Positions 20,750 to 31,941 of a DNA stretch of 64,000 nt are shown piece by piece. Under the pieces are notes generated by a model, which saw only the letters and a program-made list of their open reading frames with translations, did no database searches and was not told the origin of the DNA. Both the position numbers and the translations under genes were made by a program. Location: NCBI GenBank assembly GCA_037893225.1, contig JAZGUH010000491.1, positions 186,001 through 250,000 of the forward strand, written 5' to 3'. Origin of the DNA: Hippasteria phrygiana. Lineage: Eukaryota; Echinodermata; Asteroidea; Valvatida; Goniasteridae. The number at the start of each line of letters is the position of its first letter. Positions within the stretch are counted from its first letter, which is position 1.

Positions 20750-21228
20750 GGTGTTTCCAGGATTTTGAAGTGTTTCTTTGTTGTTTTTCGGTGAAAATTG
20801 CTTTTATAGGCGTTTTCTGGTATTCAGAGTGTGTGTTGTTTTTCGGTGCGAAGTGTGTTTGGGCATTTGTGTGTACATGTTATTGGTTGTTTTTTTGTGT
20901 AAAATGTCTTTTTGTGGTGGGGGAGGGGTGTTTTCCAGTACTTAGTGTGTTTCTGTTGTTTTTCAGTGTGAAGTGTGTCTTTTGGGGGTGTTTTCCGGTA
21001 TGTGTGTATTTGCGAGTTTTTCGGTGTGAATTGTCTTTTTGGGGTATAGTGAGTTGTTGCTGTTTTCCGGTATTTAGTGTTTTCTTTTGGTGTTTTTCGG
21101 TATTTCATGTTTTTTTGGTGTTTTCCGGTGTTTATAGTGTTTTCCGGTATGTGGTGTGTTTTCCGGTAGTTTTCCGGTGGTTTCCAGTAGTTTTCTGGTG
21201 TTTTCCGGTATATAGTATACACCGGTAG
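20750..21228 (+). repeat. GTTTTCCGGTATTTAGTG minisatellite
   Basis: An imperfect repeat of roughly 20-40 bp built on GTTTTCCGGT and TTTTTCGGTGTGAAGTGTG. Both strands are nearly free of stop codons, which explains the long but meaningless frames here. Each array is followed by TTGGTCAG. Confidence 0.7.
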
Positions 21229-21235
21229 ATTGGTC

Positions 21236-21475
21236 AGTGGGATTTGTAGGGGATAGGAAGTATAATAAATACCTGTAATTTTATTTAAAAGATCAATAAT
21301 ATTGTTTGTAAGATCCCACCCTAGGCCTTCGTAGTTAATTTCTCCAAGATATGTCCTCAGTTGAGACTTGAGAGACATTTCAATTGGATTTAAATGTGTG
21401 AAGTACATATTGCATTGTATTGTGGAATAGTTTGTGCTAAATTTTGTATACAAATTCAAGTTAATCCTGTAGGCG
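21236..21475 (-). pseudogene. Possible retrotransposon protein fragment
   Basis: The minus frame reads LYTKFSTNYSTIQCNMYFTH and continues GEINYEGLGWDLTNNIIDLL. It looks coding and lies on the same strand as the L1-like fragment at 16467, but I cannot match it with certainty. Confidence 0.3.
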
Positions 21476-21495
21476 GACGATGTTTCATTTCTAAT

Positions 21496-21804
21496 ATGGA
21501 GGCTGCAGCCATGTACGAAGCAGCTGATGACGACTGGCCGAGTATACTGTCCGAAACGTTGAGTTGCCTCGGTTCTTTTCAGAACCACACAAACTCACAA
21601 AAGAGAAATGTTTCCATGTGCCACCGCAAACCTTTATACCCGGTACCTTCAGTGAAACAAATATCACATTGCCTATCTTGCAACACAGAATGTGTAGAAT
21701 CCGAGGAAGCCAAAACCATTGCGCAAAGCTCCAATGACAGGTCATTGGGTAATAGCATGAATATTGGAAATGCACGGATATTATGGGGAAATGCCATCGA
21801 GTGA
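21496..21804 (+). CDS. Unrecognised ORF, possible exon
   Basis: From MEAAAMYEAADDDWPSILSE the frame runs 102 residues to a stop. It includes CLSCNTEC and QSSNDRSLGN stretches, and the composition is protein-like. The frame is also open upstream to 21394. No family is recognised, and no neighbouring exon or splice site supports it strongly. Confidence 0.25.
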   Translation: MEAAAMYEAADDDWPSILSETLSCLGSFQNHTNSQKRNVSMCHRKPLYPVPSVKQISHCLSCNTECVESEEAKTIAQSSNDRSLGNSMNIGNARILWGNAIE

Positions 21805-22164
21805 CAAGTCAATTTAACTTCTCTCTCAGTGCTCCACACATGAAACTAAACGACAAGAGTGACGTGCCTATATAAAGCTAGGGAAACAAAAGAAAATAGA
21901 TACAAACTCAATTGTCTTTCTCCTTTTTTTAACCTTTATTTGAAGTATCTCACTTTTTCATAACTGCAAAACCAAATACTCCATTTTCTTCATCTGAAAG
22001 AGCAATTGTCATGTGCAACAAACCTCAATATTTTAACTTGCAAAATTATTTCATTCTCAAATGTAATTTGGATCATGAGACCGGAAGAAATAAATGCCTC
22101 TTTGGGTTATCGCTTCACTCAAATAAATTAATTCCTATTATTTCTATTACTCAGTTTAAAGATT

Positions 22165-22384
22165 ATGTTGATTGCTGAGTGAAGTCTGCGTCATTTTGTA
22201 GTTTTACAACTGTATGTAGATTGCGTATTGTAAAATTAAACAGCAAATTATTTCTGCCATGAAATAACATAAAAGTGACTTTTGAGAGCTATTTTTATCA
22301 ATTAGTCCCCCCCCCCCTCTTGCGCAATCTACTTAATCTACATAAAACTACAAAATGACGCAGACTTTGCTCAGCAATCAACAT
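22165..22384. mobile_element. Fold-back element family F, internally deleted
   Basis: The termini ATGTTGATTGCTGAG and CTCAGCAATCAACAT are exact inverted repeats, followed inward by TCTGCGTCATTTTGTAGTTT and its complement. The middle of the 38247-38714 element is missing, leaving 220 bp with a C run near 22308. Confidence 0.75.
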
Positions 22385-22559
22385 GCTCGATCAAAGCCAG
22401 CAATTTCGTAATTTATCATTACCACAATTGGTAAATGTCCCTTCAAGCATAAAGAAATGCGCAACGAGCACCATGGCCATGTATATTGGAACTGTTACTA
22501 AAGACAAATTTACATTACAAACTGCTGTAAGATTGTTGGATTTGGCAGGCTTTACACTT

Positions 22560-23640
22560 CAATATCTACTGGATACTGACCCCCCTACCCCCCCCCAAAA
22601 AAAACAATTAAAAAATAAACAAACAACCAAACAAACACCCAAACAAACAACACAATGCACTTATACATAAGTACAAATGAATAACATTCTCAGAAATCTA
22701 ACAAAAAGCACTTTACAATACTTTTAATTACATATTAAATCTCAGTAAATAATATACATGTACATACATCAAATTCTGGATAGTCTGAATTGTCATTTAT
22801 CTTGACTAAATGCATAAAAAAGCTATGCACACATTCCACGACTAAGTTTTTAAAATGCCATTTCTGTACCAGCAAATGCATTTGAACAAAGCAGTAGGCA
22901 GTGCAGCATTTTCATGTTACATGATTTAGTATTACATGTACAATGTTGAATCAAACTTTGTAGATATTACATTTTAGTCAAGAATCCAATTAATAAAAAA
23001 AAACCTGCCTGTTACATCCTGTCCAAAATAAAAGTTTGCCTGTGGATCCTGAGACAAGATTTATGAGAACCAGGCTAAAATTTGTACTACAACACTGTGC
23101 TTACATTATAGGATACAGTAGATCCTTTGATGAAACTGAAGCTTGGAAAAAGAATTTTCACACGATTATTTCAAAGCTTGTTACCTCGGGGATTTCATCA
23201 CTGTAAACCTGCTAACAGTTACAATTTGCATTGATACTTATATACAAAGTAATTATCATGCATTTGTAAGTTTGTTTTAAGAATTAATATTGTTCCCTGG
23301 GGGAAAAACAGCTAGTAGATAACTGGGTGCTCTGTTGAACCATGGAGGAAGCTCCATGGTTGAACCAACCCATACAGGCTCTTACTGTAGATATCCCTCC
23401 CCCCCCCAAAAAAAAAAAAAAAAAATATTACACAAATATTAAATAAATAAATACATTTAAAAAATATATAAAAAATAATAAAATATTAATAAATAAAATA
23501 AAACAAAATAAAAAATAAAATAAAAATCAGTGCATACATGCATTTGTTTGTACTTTGCCAAAGCCACACAAATTCACAAAGATTTTAAGTCTGTTTTTTG
23601 GTGTAATAGTTGTCTTTGGTTTCATGCACTCAAAATATGG
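22560..23640. other. Intergenic, AT-rich, no gene seen
   Basis: It holds simple repeats (AAACAAAC at 22600-22660; AAATAAAATA at 23405-23530) and otherwise unremarkable AT-rich sequence. Confidence 0.5.
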
Positions 23641-23807
23641 TTAGCTCGAAGTGAACTAGTGTTGTAGTCGAGACCATTTGAAGACCAGGCACAAGATAAT
23701 TCACAAGACCATTTATAAGACCAGCTTTGTAACAGGCATAAACCATGACAAAGGAATGCTTTTGTTACGGTTCATTTGAATAGCTTAAGACTTAGATTAA
23801 GACTGCT

Positions 23808-23965
23808 GGTCTTGTCTTGTGCTGGTCTTGTGCTGGTCTTGTGCTGGTCTTGTGCTGGTCTTGTGCTGGTCTTGTGCTGGTCTTGTGCTGGTCTTGTGCT
23901 GGTCTTGTGCTGGTCTTGTGCTGGTCTTGTGCTGGTCTTGTGCTGGTCTTGTGCTGGTCTTGCAG
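23808..23965 (+). repeat. 11-bp minisatellite (TGCTGGTCTTG)
   Basis: About 13-14 perfect tandem copies. As 11 is not a multiple of 3 and the unit has no stop, several frames stay open on both strands; these ORFs are artefacts. The flank (GACAAAGGAATGCTTTTGTTA, 23748) also occurs beside a related decayed array at 58040-58150. Confidence 0.9.
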
Positions 23966-24591
23966 GGTCTTGTGATGGGTCTGGACTACAACACTGGCTC
24001 GAACAGGCAACTAAGGGGCCATTCAAAATTGTCAATGTTTTTAATAAAAGAAACAAAGGAAAATTAAAAGAAATGCTCTTTTGAATTGCCAATTCCACTC
24101 CCGCATTTCGATTCGTTTGTTTTGTTCAACCCAGGCTATATCCCTACGGCCTATGCGTAGTCTTAGATGTTGTATCATCGGTTATTTTTCAAAGACTGGT
24201 CTTATGGCTTTTTGGCATTTAGCACAGCACTGCCGTACCGGGCTGCACATTATTGATCAGAAATAAAAGCATGAAGGAAGAAACATCATCTTACGACTGC
24301 CATATCGTCTTTGCTATAAATGTTGCAAGCATTCCTCTTTTCCCCCAAAAACGCTTGGCAAATGCTTTATGACTTAATGTCTTTCAAACATTAAAAATGA
24401 TGAAGTAACGTTTGTATATTATAATCACATTACATTTTTAGAGTATTTGAAATGCCAATAAGGGTGTCTGAGATCGAGAGAGTAAAATTCTATAGACCTA
24501 TTTAAATTCTCCCTAAGTCATGTATCAAAATATACCCAATCGAGTACGCACTGTAGACTGGTTCCTGTCTCTACTGCTATCAATTAAATAG

Positions 24592-24701
24592 TGTACCGAA
24601 GTCGGACGTCAGTTGCCGCGGCAACTGGTTCCAAACACATGCAGTTTAGAATGTATTCTGGTTCCAAACATTGCATTGATTAACGTCATCACTTCGGTAC
24701 T
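24592..24701 (-). mobile_element. Short MITE, inverted copy of 9553-9680
   Basis: It carries GTACCGAAGTCGGACGTCAG at the left and GACGTAATGA-type inverted sequence ending ACTTCGGTAC at the right. The internal CCAAACA and GCAGTTTAGAATGTATTCTG words match the first copy in reverse. Confidence 0.65.
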
Positions 24702-24709
24702 CTACAGGT

Positions 24710-25900
24710 GTGTATACCGCAGCCGAGACGGGAACCGTGCTAATAAACATACACATAACTTGCGCGTTGCGAAGCCCTGGGAAAACGATACGTGGACATG
24801 CATGATTTTTACACGAATGTCAACTTCAAAAGGAGTATTGTGTGGCTTCAACTTCAAGAATTTCGGAAGTTGTTAACAAAATGTACTTGTGACTTGAATT
24901 GAAAAAAAAAAGACTTGGTAAAAAAGTTTGCTGCAACACTGGCCGCCACGTGGGTATAGTGGACCATTCCTCCATATGGGTGGACGATCTGAGACTTTGA
25001 GTGGCGATATTGTGACAGAGAGCTTTAGCGGTGTTTTTAAAAGTTTTTAAAAGTTTTCTAGGCGTATACGTTTGTACATTAGGATTTTAAGATCGCTAAC
25101 CCTTCACAATATTTTTATCATGCCGAAATTTGTAGACGATTTTATCGTCATATCGGCGATATAGCAGGGAAAAATATATACTACGAAAAAAATCAGTATC
25201 GCCAGCGCTAGGTCAGAAGCTGATTATGAAACACTAGAAGTCATCAGGGCACGTGTTAAAGTAGGGGAAATCCACAGCTGCATCACGCTGTCATGAAACT
25301 GGGCATTTTATTATTTGTTTAATTGAATGGCAAATCAATATTTTAAGATCAAAATTTGGGGTGAGTGGGTGGGTAAAACAAATTTTGAAAAAAAAATTGA
25401 AATGTTAAAAACATTGACAATTTTGAATGGCCCCTAAGCCTTAAACATTTTTGGTTGTGTACAGTAAAGCTAAAATGATCTTTTAAAATTACACAAACCT
25501 GTACACGTAAATAACTTGGGTATCCTGAAAATATCATGGGTCCATGTACACTATTATACATGTATAGTGGCACACTAACAACATGGATTCCCCTCCCCAG
25601 TTTAAGACTGTAGTTGTGCAATAGATCTTATGCGTAGCAGCCATCTTCAAGGTATATTTTTGTCATTGAGATTCTGTATCAATGTAACTTATGTAAGCAC
25701 AAAATATTTACCCATGCCTATCCAAGGGTGACAAAAGATGGCCGCTAATCTGCTATGCATAAGGTCTGTATAGAGTTGTACATGTACTAATTTAATTTCC
25801 ACCCTGAAAAATCATACACTTTCAGCCCATGTGCCCCCACCCCATGAACTTAGTCTGTGCACATCATACATGATAGTTATCTACTGGTCAGGTGCCATAC
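24710..25900. other. Region between repeats and PM20D2-like 3' end
   Basis: I see no gene or clear repeat. The 3' untranslated part of the minus-strand gene may extend into it. Confidence 0.4.
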
Positions 25901-25905
25901 TCATT

Positions 25906-26459
25906 TCATTTCCAGCTGGTCAGGGCTGAGCAATCTTCCTTCATAGCCGTAAAGTCCTGCGTGACTTTGTTCATCACAGCGACGTCATTCATGGCTTCAA
26001 TGGCCGTCATGGCTAGGGCTTTGGCTATCCTAATGGAGCTACGATGAGCAGACACATCCCCCGCTGCAGCTGTGAAGTCTGCTGTGTGATTCACAACGCC
26101 CTTCTTGATGTCAAAGGCGGGGACAATACACGGCACAACGTGGGAGACGTTCCCGGCATCAGACGAACCTACGGGCGTCTTCAGCAACTCGCAGTCGGTG
26201 GTGAACTCCGCTCCGAGGGCTTCTGCGTGTTTTTTGTATGTTTCGGCCAGGGTATCATTGGAGAGGAGGTTGGAGTAGGGGTGGTCTGTGAAGTGGAACT
26301 CTACCTCGCAATGGGTGGCCTTGGCTGCAGCGACAAAGGCTGCATTGGCACGCTGCTGTAGGAGTGCCATGTCTATGTGGTCTTTGGCCCTCAGGTAGAA
26401 CTTCACCTCGGTCCTCTCTGGGATGATGTTTGGTTTGACGCCACCACTGGTAATCACAC
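25906..26459 (-). CDS. PM20D2: PM20D2-like peptidase, exon 3 (C-terminal)
   Basis: The acceptor TTTGTAG joins in phase 1 to exon 2 and rebuilds the conserved IHGVITSGGVKPNIIP. This exon encodes residues 225-408: the rest of the dimerisation domain and the C-terminal catalytic segment, with GSSDAGNVSHVVPCIVPAFD, and a TGA stop at 25906-25908. In the family the IVP position is normally IHP, whose His binds metal. Here it is Val (about residue 337). The end KALAMTAIEAM also fits the family. Confidence 0.85.
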
Positions 26460-29400
26460 CTACAAACAAAGAAGTGTAATTATCTACACACTTCAGGGGT
26501 CGGAGATTTGAAGGAAATGAAAAATCCCTGAAACATTCATTGCAGAGGTTTTTTAATGTTAAAAAAGAGATCAGGACCAAAATATTTTACAGAAATCTGG
26601 AAGATGTCTCGCCACAAAATCCTGAAATCAGGAAACATCTGGAGAACTTTAAATAGCTCTGAGATTCAATCATCAGTTTGCAATGACATACATTCTGACA
26701 CAAAGGTTTCTAGTAGCACTTCGGTGGCCGAGTGGCAATAGTAAGCAGGAGGTTGTGGGTTCGAGTCCCACCCGAGTAAGCCTGTGATTTTTTTCTCACA
26801 GGCTTTTAGAAAACACTGAGCATAAAGTGCTTCATACACTACGTCGGGAAAGGGCAAAAAACTCCCTTACAAACAAACTGTTTGTACTATTTGATTCAGA
26901 ATGCGAAGGGAAGGGACAATTCGTTCTAGAGGTGTGCATCGAAACCGAGTACCCAACCGTTCGTGTCAGGAACCGGTTCCAGATTATGGAATCGAGTAAC
27001 CGTACAACTTTAGTAACTTCCCGATCGACATTTTTTGCATGCGCCTGTTGTATCAAGATACATATAACATTCCGATAGCAAGAAACCAAACTCCAGCCTG
27101 TGTTTTGACAGTAATTATTTGATAAGTGTAAAGGGTTTTATGGACGGGAACAATAAACCTCCTTCCACAAAAAGTTATCGTTGACAAAAATGCGGCACTT
27201 GAAACTGCTAAGCACCATATCTTTTCTATTAAAATAGCGTCAGAGTCGTATCTGTACATGCATATTTTTTAAATATTAGAACCGGCAAAAAGGTATTTGA
27301 ATATTCAGTTGCTGATCGAATATTCGAATGATGATCGAATATTCGGTATATTCGGGACAGCCAAAGTTTACCATGAATTTGCATGTAAGGTTTCAGCTGT
27401 TGTCTCATAACCGATATGTTGTTGTAGCATAGCACAGCTGCGTCCAGGGCGTTACGCCCCTCCCACGGTTGTGCCGAGGCATGGGCGGCTTTGCCGGTGT
27501 ACTCCAGTGTAACTCTCATGATGGTGAGCATTGTGGGCTTGCTGATGTTGGCACTGTACGGTGTGACAGTCATGGCAAGGTTTACGTCCTTGAAGAAGTC
27601 CCGATTGATGGCATCGATCTTCGTGCCGTTGCCTTCTTGGTCGGGACACCCCAGGACAGTAACCTGAGAATGAGTGTGTTATAAAAAAATTTCATTAAAT
27701 TTTGGGGTGTTTTGTTTTGTTTTTGTTTTTAATGCAAGTTTTTCTTGAACATGGCTAAAAGCCACTCAAGGATACTGAGCTAAAAAAGAAAGAAAAAGAA
27801 TCAAATTGCCCAGTCAAATTTACCTGTGATTCACATGTATTTCATAATATTAACCTCTTGAATACAAACAACGGCCATGGTCCCAGTTTGAAAAAGACCA
27901 CCTGGCCGGTTGATATCTTTATGTGCATTCCTGCAAGTACTCAATCTATTGTTTGTGTTACACTTGGCTGCACAAGCCTGTCTTGGCATACCAGCACCCC
28001 ATTAACCCTAACGTCACCGAATACTACAAAATGCTACTTTAAGAGTAAACTGTAGTATGCAGTACTTTTACTACACTGGCCTATGAGAATTGAGTAGTAT
28101 ATTGTAGTACAGTGTACTGTACCCAAAGTGAATGCCTAGGACATAAGGGTTAATAACAGCCAACCAGAAAAGGTTAATAAACGTAATTCACAGATTTAAA
28201 TTATATATTAAAAGCTTTCTGGTAACGAAACCAAAGACTGAAACAGTAGATTTCTCAAAAGCGCACACAGAAATGATGCTCAAAAGCCTGATGAAACCAG
28301 TGCAAAGATGAAGAAATGATGTTTATAAACTTTAGGAAGAAATCCATGGAATGCTATTCTAGGAAAACCCACGGAAACAGACAGGGACTGAAAAAAAAAA
28401 ACCACTCCAAAAGTCAGTCCAGGCTGGATTTGAACCCAGCAAAGAGGTAAAAGGCGAGATAAGGAGCACCGTGCCAACCTGACTTGTACAAGATCATGGA
28501 CTTGGCCAACTGCAACTCCTTGATTAATGAACTTGCACAAGAGTTTCAACAATTACTTGGGCTGTCTAAAATGGTGTGGTTTCTAGAGCTATCATAATGG
28601 CATGTTCTAGAAGCAACATTCTAGGAGCGAATATTTTCCTTAATCTAACCCTCCAGGGTATTTTGGCTAGAAAGTAGAAACCCTGCCAGACGCATCAGAT
28701 TGCATACTTTGTCACATTGACTTGTGTGCAGAGTGCAGCAAGGTCAAGCTGTCACCACAGATGCACTGTGCTGCGTCTGGCAGGGTTAGGGTTATTAATC
28801 CCTTTTTGTTTCATTCAGTGTTTTTTCTTTCACGGCCAACTGAAACCAGCCAAGGTTCATTCTGGGGTGTTTTTACCCCCCCCCCCCCCAAAAAAAAATA
28901 AAAATAGGGTCGGGGCTATTAAAACAGGGAATGTAGGGTAACCAGAAGCAGAACTATTTTTGGGGGGCCTTGGCATATTTGTAACAATAAAATAACAATT
29001 CACAATCCACCCAAAATGTTTGTTTATACATGTATACAGACATATTTTGTTTAAGCTGTAGAAAAGCACCAACCTTATTTATTTAATTTGTTTTGCCTTT
29101 GATAAAGAACTTGCTTCAATTTGAAATATTAGGACAGCTAATTTTGTTGATTTGCATATTCCAGGTCAATCCAGTCAGTTAGCAATTTGTAAGCAGTTTA
29201 AATTAATTCGTTTTCATAATTTCAAAATGTACAACTTTAATTTTGTTTCTCCTGAAATAATTTTACCATAAAAAAAAGGAACTTAAAGCACACACCACAC
29301 ACCTAATTCTTTTTACACCCGAATTAAGTAAACCAAACAAAAAATCAATATTTCCTTTTAGAATTTCACTAATAAAATAAAAGACAAATAACTGAGTCAT

Positions 29401-31294
29401 ATACCACATAGCAGAATGAAGCGGACCTACATATACGCACATTGCAGAATGGTAATTGCTAGTCTGGTCTTTGTCTCAATGATTATGGAAAGTTTTTATT
29501 CATGTGCTGAAACCACCAGGCTGCATGATACATGCATGCCTGCAACTTGTGAATTTCCATATTCACCCCTTATATGCAAGGTCGTGTTTCTTTGTATTGG
29601 TTGATTGGTTGGTTTTCTTTGTTCCTTTGACCACAGTGTGCCTTGCTGCTCAGCAGTGTGTAAGGAATTACATTCACAAAAAACAGGCTGTCAATTGAAA
29701 AAGTTATTCAACCATTCTGACCCCCAGCATGACCACTTCCCGCCAAAATTTGAAGATAAAACAGATTTGCAGCTGTGGTCAAAAGTTCATATACAGCAAA
29801 GTCCATCAAACAAATTCCCAATTGATCGCAAAAGCTTCAAACCAAACCCAAATGATTTATACACATGAGGAAGGACTTTTGAAGCATGCTTTTATTGATA
29901 CACTGAGAAGTTAAAATAGACAAATTGCCAGAATTTGAACCAGAATAGCTGCAGGAACAATTAAACTATTACCATGTACGAGTTCTTGGAAAATTTTACA
30001 CACGTGCTGTGCATCACGCGGAATGGTGTATAATGCCGCAATGCATACACAAAAGCTTATAAAGCACTTGCTGCATCTCAATGTATCTCTGACTGGAGTT
30101 GCCCTGAATTTCTTTGAAATAACTTTTTTCATAGTGCTTTACATGCAAGAACACATGGACGACATCATGCCTGGATTTGCGATTGACGTGCATTTGTGTA
30201 TTGCATTTGAACAAAAGACACATTTAGAATGTCACGTGGTCAACAGATGCTACGGTTGGCTATTGCTTATCCAGCTAGCTGTAGCCTAGGTCGATTGTTT
30301 AACTTTAACTTAAACTTTTAAAGGAACATTTTCCAACAAGTATACGTGTAAACTTTTACACTGTGCACACTCTAACAACACTGAAATCAGTACTTTAGTT
30401 AGAGATTGTTTTGACAAAGTCACATTTTTTACTAAATCTTACCTGTCCTTGTAAGTTGTATTAACAAAACACAAAATAGGCCTATAGTTAACAATAACAT
30501 GGTGAACAGGTAGGTAGTGAAAATAGTGAAAAGTAATGATGGGAACAACAGAAGTTTAGTGTGGGAATTAACAAATAAAATGTGAAAATGGAAAAGGATT
30601 CGAGGAAATTACATAGGCCCAGGCCTAAAACAAATTGGGCCATTTTGTTAAACAAATGATCCCCCGTTGTGCTTATTCCATTGGTAGGCCTATGTTGCAT
30701 TTTTTCCCCAGCTGACGTTCGTGTTTACCACGATGTTTACTTTCGAGTGCCCCCCCCCCCCCCCACCCCTAGAACTATGGGTAGTTCTAGGGGTACCCCC
30801 CCCCCCCCCCCCGAAAAAATGTGTGCACCCCCAGGTGCCCTCCAGCTCCAAATGTTTCACCCTGGTGGTACCAAAAAGTTGTTATCGTGTAGGCCTAGTT
30901 AGATTTCAAGTACCTTTCCAAGTCTCTTCCCATTACTGTTCTTTTCGATCACAGCCTTGATTCCGAGAGCGGCAGCCACGGTAGATTCAGCGATGAGATT
31001 CCTACCCGATGCGTGGCCGAGTTCAGGTAGCGCGTCGTACTCGCATAGCAGGCAGACGTGGAGTTTCCCGGACTCCGGGTCCGAGGCACCGTACGAAGCG
31101 CGGAAGCCCGTGGGGGCCAGGAACTGTTCCTCCACCTCGAAACCCCGGTCCCGTAGGAACGACGTCAACAGTTTGTGTGCGTGGAATTCCTGCCGCCCCA
31201 ACTCGGGATTTCGCCAGATTTCATGACCGAGATCCCTCAGCTCCTTTTCTTGATCATCGATGACATTTTTGGCGTTTTCAAGCTGACTCTCCAT
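25906..31294 (-). CDS. PM20D2: PM20D2-like (M20 peptidase domain) gene, whole span
   Basis: Three exons (31294-30914, 27663-27372, 26459-25906) join into 1227 bases and 408 residues. This is close to vertebrate PM20D2 (about 436), a cytosolic M20 dipeptidase that hydrolyses dipeptides with basic C-terminal residues. The fold-defining motifs CEYDALP, GKAAHASAQPWEG, NALDAAV and GGVKPNIIP are conserved. The metal-site positions are not: GHACGHN of the family reads GHASGRN (94-99), AEE reads DQE (135-137), AHP reads VTP (160-162) and IHP reads IVP (336-338). The ORF has no stops, so it is more likely a conserved non-catalytic paralogue than a decayed gene. A TATATATA lies about 75 bp upstream of the ATG. 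Confidence 0.8.
26711..26880 (+). mobile_element. tRNA-derived SINE (family S2) in PM20D2 intron 2
   Basis: It has the head GGTGGCCGAGTGGCAATAG, B-box TGTGGGTTCGAGTCCCACC, then CTGTGATTTTTTTCTCACAG and AAAACACTGAGCATAAAGTG, then ACGTCGGGAAAGGGCAAAAA. The same parts in the same order, interrupted by two other elements, are at 56195-57595. Confidence 0.65.
26930..27358. mobile_element. Repeat with GTATATTCGGGACAGCC end
   Basis: It starts GTGTGCATCGAAACCGAGTA and contains ACCGGTTCCAGATTATGGAA. It ends with GATCGAATATTC repeats and TATATTCGGGACAGCC. The left part recurs at 39358-39440 and the right part at 62960-63050, so it is a dispersed element of about 430 bp. It ends 14 bp from the PM20D2 exon 2 donor. 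Confidence 0.5.
27372..27663 (-). CDS. PM20D2: PM20D2-like peptidase, exon 2
   Basis: The acceptor TTCTCAG precedes VTVLGCPDQEGNGTKIDAI, the counterpart of VVVLGTPAEEDGGGKIDLI in vertebrate PM20D2. The donor is GTAAAC after QIHG. Residues 128-224 are encoded (292 bp, phase 0 in, phase 1 out). The catalytic Glu position (136) is Gln, and a family His (161) is Thr. The dimerisation-domain His in GKAAHASA (188) is kept. Confidence 0.85.
27852..28172 (+). mobile_element. Family C repeat (TTAACCTCTTGAATACA) with nested family B element
   Basis: The words TTAACCTCTTGAATACA, GACCACCTGGCCGGTTGAT, GTTTACACTTGGCTGCAC-like and GGCATACCAGCACCCCAT also occur at 36630 (plus), 33540-34000 (minus) and 40478. 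A CCCTAAC-family element (28002-28153) has entered a TTAA inside it. Removing that element restores the CACCCCAT..AATAACAGCC seen uninterrupted at 37226. Confidence 0.65.
28002..28153. mobile_element. TTAA element, CCCTAAC family, TACAAAATACTAC subtype
   Basis: It is bounded by TTAACCCTAAC and AAGGGTTAA. The inside uses ACTACAAAATGCTACTTT and GTAGTATGCAGTACTTTTAC, the same subtype as 35618-36044 and 46417-47349. Confidence 0.65.
28300..28512 (-). mobile_element. tRNA-derived SINE (family S3)
   Basis: On the minus strand it shows CAGGTTGGCACGGTGCTCC (A-box) and GCTGGGTTCAAATCCAGCC (B-box). These are followed by CAGTCCCTGTCTGTTTCCGT and GGGTTTTCCTAGAAT. The plus-strand relative at 36895-37175 has the same order. 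Confidence 0.6.
29160..30700. other. PM20D2 intron 1, no further features
   Basis: AT-rich intronic sequence with no recognisable exon. Several short open frames exist, none with a protein family. Confidence 0.4.
30914..31294 (-). CDS. PM20D2: PM20D2-like peptidase, exon 1 with start codon
   Basis: It encodes residues 1-127: MESQLENAKN, the helix HEIWRNPELGRQEFHAH, CEYDALPELGHASGRNLIAE and IKAVIEKNSNGKRLGK. The donor is GTACTT at 30913, phase 0. The CEYDALP Asp is kept (88). The following Cys and His metal ligands of the family (GHACGHN) are Ser96 and Arg98. There is no signal peptide, so the protein is probably cytosolic like its family. Confidence 0.85.
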
Positions 31295-31365
31295 GGTTTT
31301 TCTTCCTTACTTTTGAAGGGAAATTCACGATGTCACCAGTGCATGCAGTAAACTTGACATCCCCC

Positions 31366-31377
31366 GTATATATATAT
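31366..31377 (-). promoter_or_regulatory. Possible TATA box of the PM20D2-like gene
   Basis: TATATATATA lies 72-85 bp upstream of the start codon on the coding strand, a plausible distance if the 5' leader is about 45-55 bases. There is no other support. Confidence 0.3.
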
Positions 31378-31700
31378 GCAGCAAACCTGCGTAATTTTCC
31401 ATTCACGCGCGCCGTCCGGCCGCATATGTGGCAAAGGTTGCAGGTGGCGTGACACGCCACTAGTCTTGTCGCAGTCGGAATGTTCTGCTTGATTTAAGTA
31501 CTTTTGTCTGCAGGCAGTCCGGGAATGTCCCCCCCCCAAGTCCTTGTCGCCTTTTTGGGAGAATTTCGAAAAGAAATTCACACAAGTTCAGTTTTAAAGG
31601 ATTTGTTGGGAAACGCCTCAAATGTGCAAACTGCGTGGTTGGTGAGGCATATGGGGACGGTGATGGATGTAGACTAGGAAGTTCGACTTGAATCAAGTCT

Positions 31701-31941
31701 AGGGCCCTTTTTCAAACCCTGGCTGGGCTCGGGCGTCGGCTTCGCGTAATTTTGTCCCCAGATTTTGCGAGATTTGGGACGCTGTTTTTGCTACATGTAC
31801 ATCAAAGTCTTTTGTTTTAACCAAGAGCCAGAGCCTGTTTAATTATTTACATATTCAAGGCTTCAGATTGGAAGTGGGACTGGGGAATAGCTGGAGACGA
31901 AGCCGAAGTCCGAGCCCAAGCCAAGGTTTGGAAAAGGGCCC
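31701..31941 (-). mobile_element. MITE family D (AGGGCCCTTTTCCAAACC termini)
   Basis: Inverted termini AGGGCCCTTTTTCAAACC and GGTTTGGAAAAGGGCCCT, followed inward by TGGCTTGGGCTCGG-type sequence, enclose about 240 bp. An inverted copy is at 37279-37515 (shared GGTTAAAACAAAAGACTTTG). Confidence 0.7.

Noticed and set aside
20824..21588. 254-residue minus-strand ORF.
   Set aside because: Most of it is the GT-rich minisatellite read in an open frame; only the first ~80 residues look coding.
22383..22670. 95-residue plus-strand ORF.
   Set aside because: It starts at a fold-back terminus and ends in AAAC-type simple repeats; chance frame.
23772..24098. ORFs of 72-108 residues with QDQHKTSTRPA repeats.
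   Set aside because: Artefact of the 11-bp tandem repeat.
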